A stretch of 6,206 bases of DNA from Bacteroidales bacterium. GTDB taxonomy: Bacteria; Bacteroidota; Bacteroidia; Bacteroidales; UBA12481. The position numbers and the translations under genes are program-made. Location of the stretch: NCBI GenBank assembly GCA_028707745.1, contig JAQWAJ010000117.1, positions 1 to 6,206 of the forward strand. Reading direction: 5' to 3'. The notes beneath the pieces were generated by a model that was given only the letters and a program-made list of their open reading frames with translations, was not told where the DNA came from and did no database searches. Of this stretch, positions 4,851-6,206 are shown piece by piece. The stretch's first letter is position 1. Every line of letters begins with the position of its first letter.

Positions 4851-6206
4851 GATTATAGGTAAACTCATAAACCCCCGAACCCACCTCATAAACCGAATAT
4901 CCTTTATCGATTTTCAGGAATCTGATTTCCGGTGAGTTCGACAGAGGCTTGCCTCCTTCTTTGATTTTCTGGCGATCGGTGCATTTGATGTGCACTTCGG
5001 CAGTGGTGTTCGTTGGAATGGTGACTTTCTGGGTCATCATATTCTGATCGATTTTCCACTCCGATTTTACCGGTCCGTACATCGACTCGTGTTCGGCGTG
5101 TGCCCAGGTGAGGCCACCGCCCGGAACTGGCCGGATGATGATTTTTTTATAGGCCGGGATAACCGGATCTGTTTGTAATCCTGCCACCTGGCTGTACATC
5201 CAGCTGCCAATGGCGCCATAGGCATAATGGTTAAATGAGTTCATGCCTTCATCCTGGAAACTGCCGTCGGGTTTGATGCCGTCCCAGCGTTCCCAAATGG
5301 TGGTGGCTCCTTTGGTGATCGGGTAGAGGTATCCCGGGTATTCCTTGCGCATAAGCAACATATAAGCCAGATCGTCATATCCGAATTCCGAAAGAGTAGG
5401 GTTGACCAATGAGGAGCCGATGAAACCGGCTGTGATGTGTCCGAATGATTTTACATCCATGGCCAGTCGGGCTGCTACACTGTCGCGCTGAATCTCCGGA
5501 ACCAGTCCGAATCCAAGGGCGATCACATAGGCAGTCTGGGTGTTCGAAGAGAGCCGTCCGTTAGGGGTGACGAACTCTTTCTGGAAGGCATTCCGGATTT
5601 TATGATACAGATCAAGATATTCTGCAGCATCGCTGGGTTTACCGATGATTCCGGCAATCTGGCTGACCAGTTTTGTTGACCAGGCATAGTATGCTGTGGC
5701 GATCAGATCCTTGTCGGTAGTGGCCCCGGTGTAGTCGGAGCGGTCGGATGCAAATGCCAGCCAGTCGCCGTAATGATGCCCGTTGTTCCACAGGTAAGAA
5801 CTGCCGGCTTGTGTGCTCATGTAGCTGATCCAGTTTTTCATCGTCTGATACTGGTTCTCGAGTATGCGTACATCGCCGTACTGGCGGTACAGGGTCCACG
5901 GAACGATGACGCAGGCATCGGCCCAGCCGGTTGATCCGCCTGATTGAAACAAGTCGGGGATCACATTGGGAATCCGGCCATCGGGAAGCTGATCCAGCGT
6001 CATGTCTTTCAGCCATTTGGTGAAAAAAGTGGCGGCATCCCGGTTAAAACAGGCGGTAGGCGCAAAAATCTGAGCATCACCCACCCAGCCGAGGCGCTCA
6101 TCCCGCTGCGGGCAATCGGTTGGGACATCTACAAAGTTGCCCATCTGCCCCCATTGAATATTGTGCTGCAGCTGATTCACCATCGGATCGGAACAGGCAA
6201 AATCGC
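4846..6206 (-). CDS. Alpha-L-rhamnosidase, GH78 family, C-terminal part (runs off the right edge)
   Basis: The frame is open from the window edge at 6206 to the TGA at 4846-4848. An ATG at 6183 exists, but the codons before it read DFACSDP, joining the conserved GH78 block DFACSDPMVNQLQHN, so the true start lies outside. Visible are the GH78 catalytic (alpha/alpha)6-barrel signatures DVPTDCPQRDERLGW and GDAQIFA, with the Glu of RDER at 6097-6099 as the likely general acid, and ATTIWERWDGI with Glu at 5290-5292 as the likely general base. SFNHYAYGAIGSWMY follows the barrel. The last 100 or so residues, from IIIRPVPGGG on, form the C-terminal beta-sandwich. GH78 enzymes release terminal alpha-L-rhamnose from plant glycans, rhamnogalacturonans or glycosides. 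No frameshift or lost motif is seen. The gene is followed on the same strand by the ABC operon. Confidence 0.95.
   Translation of the reverse strand, partial: DFACSDPMVNQLQHNIQWGQMGNFVDVPTDCPQRDERLGWVGDAQIFAPTACFNRDAATFFTKWLKDMTLDQLPDGRIPNVIPDLFQSGGSTGWADACVIVPWTLYRQYGDVRILENQYQTMKNWISYMSTQAGSSYLWNNGHHYGDWLAFASDRSDYTGATTDKDLIATAYYAWSTKLVSQIAGIIGKPSDAAEYLDLYHKIRNAFQKEFVTPNGRLSSNTQTAYVIALGFGLVPEIQRDSVAARLAMDVKSFGHITAGFIGSSLVNPTLSEFGYDDLAYMLLMRKEYPGYLYPITKGATTIWERWDGIKPDGSFQDEGMNSFNHYAYGAIGSWMYSQVAGLQTDPVIPAYKKIIIRPVPGGGLTWAHAEHESMYGPVKSEWKIDQNMMTQKVTIPTNTTAEVHIKCTDRQKIKEGGKPLSNSPEIRFLKIDKGYSVYEVGSGVYEFTYNP

Noticed and set aside
5639..6016. A 125-residue Arg/His/Ser-rich minus-strand frame within the rhamnosidase
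   Set aside because: It is an out-of-frame reading of the GH78 catalytic region and has the skewed composition of a shadow frame.
6181..6183. The ATG at 6183 as the start of the rhamnosidase
   Set aside because: The codons upstream of it continue the conserved GH78 block (DFACSDP), so the gene extends past the window edge.

Overview
The window reads as a chromosomal segment from a member of the Bacteroidetes (Bacteroidota). The evidence is two secreted proteins with signal peptides cleaved in front of Gln (…AFA|Q and …LQA|Q), a TTTG-N19-TAnnTTT promoter of the Bacteroidetes sigma-factor type, A-rich start regions without a clear Shine-Dalgarno sequence, and a GH78 alpha-L-rhamnosidase of the kind common in plant-polysaccharide degraders of this phylum. 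No rRNA, tRNA, insertion sequence or CRISPR array was seen.

Layout. (1) Positions 1-631, minus strand: the N-terminal part of a large secreted protein of unknown function, running off the left edge. (2) Positions 632-800: a divergent intergenic region with a perfect 12-bp palindrome. (3) Positions 801-2205, plus strand: a two-gene cassette with a thymidylate synthase-fold enzyme followed by a DNPH1/RCL-type 2'-deoxynucleoside 5'-monophosphate N-glycosidase. (4) Positions 2206-2409: a convergent intergenic region filled by two unrelated tandem arrays (9-bp and 15-bp periods), the second ending in a strong hairpin. (5) Positions 2410-4814, minus strand: a tightly packed ABC-2 ATPase / permease / LolA-like periplasmic protein operon, with a 17-bp overlap and a 1-bp gap. 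(6) Positions 4846-6206, minus strand: the C-terminal part of a GH78 alpha-L-rhamnosidase, 31 bp upstream of the ATPase and joined to it by a third tandem array (7-bp period) that contains its stop codon.

The most interesting part is the thymidylate-synthase-fold plus N-glycosidase pair. It has the same family composition as the CMP hydroxymethylase / nucleotide N-glycosidase pair (MilA/MilB) of mildiomycin biosynthesis. DNPH1 itself is known to hydrolyse 5-hydroxymethyl-dUMP. The pair could therefore make and release, or make and police, a modified pyrimidine, or it may simply be a divergent ThyA next to a nucleotide-sanitising enzyme. TGAC-N4-GTCA palindromes lie both upstream of the first gene and just upstream of a good promoter for the second, which suggests a shared regulator.

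The minus-strand operon probably builds an inner-membrane ABC-2 exporter that works with a LolA-fold periplasmic carrier, plausibly for a lipid-linked or hydrophobic substrate; the substrate cannot be read from sequence. Three intergenic spaces carry three different short-period arrays built on palindromic cores, which looks like a trait of this genome.
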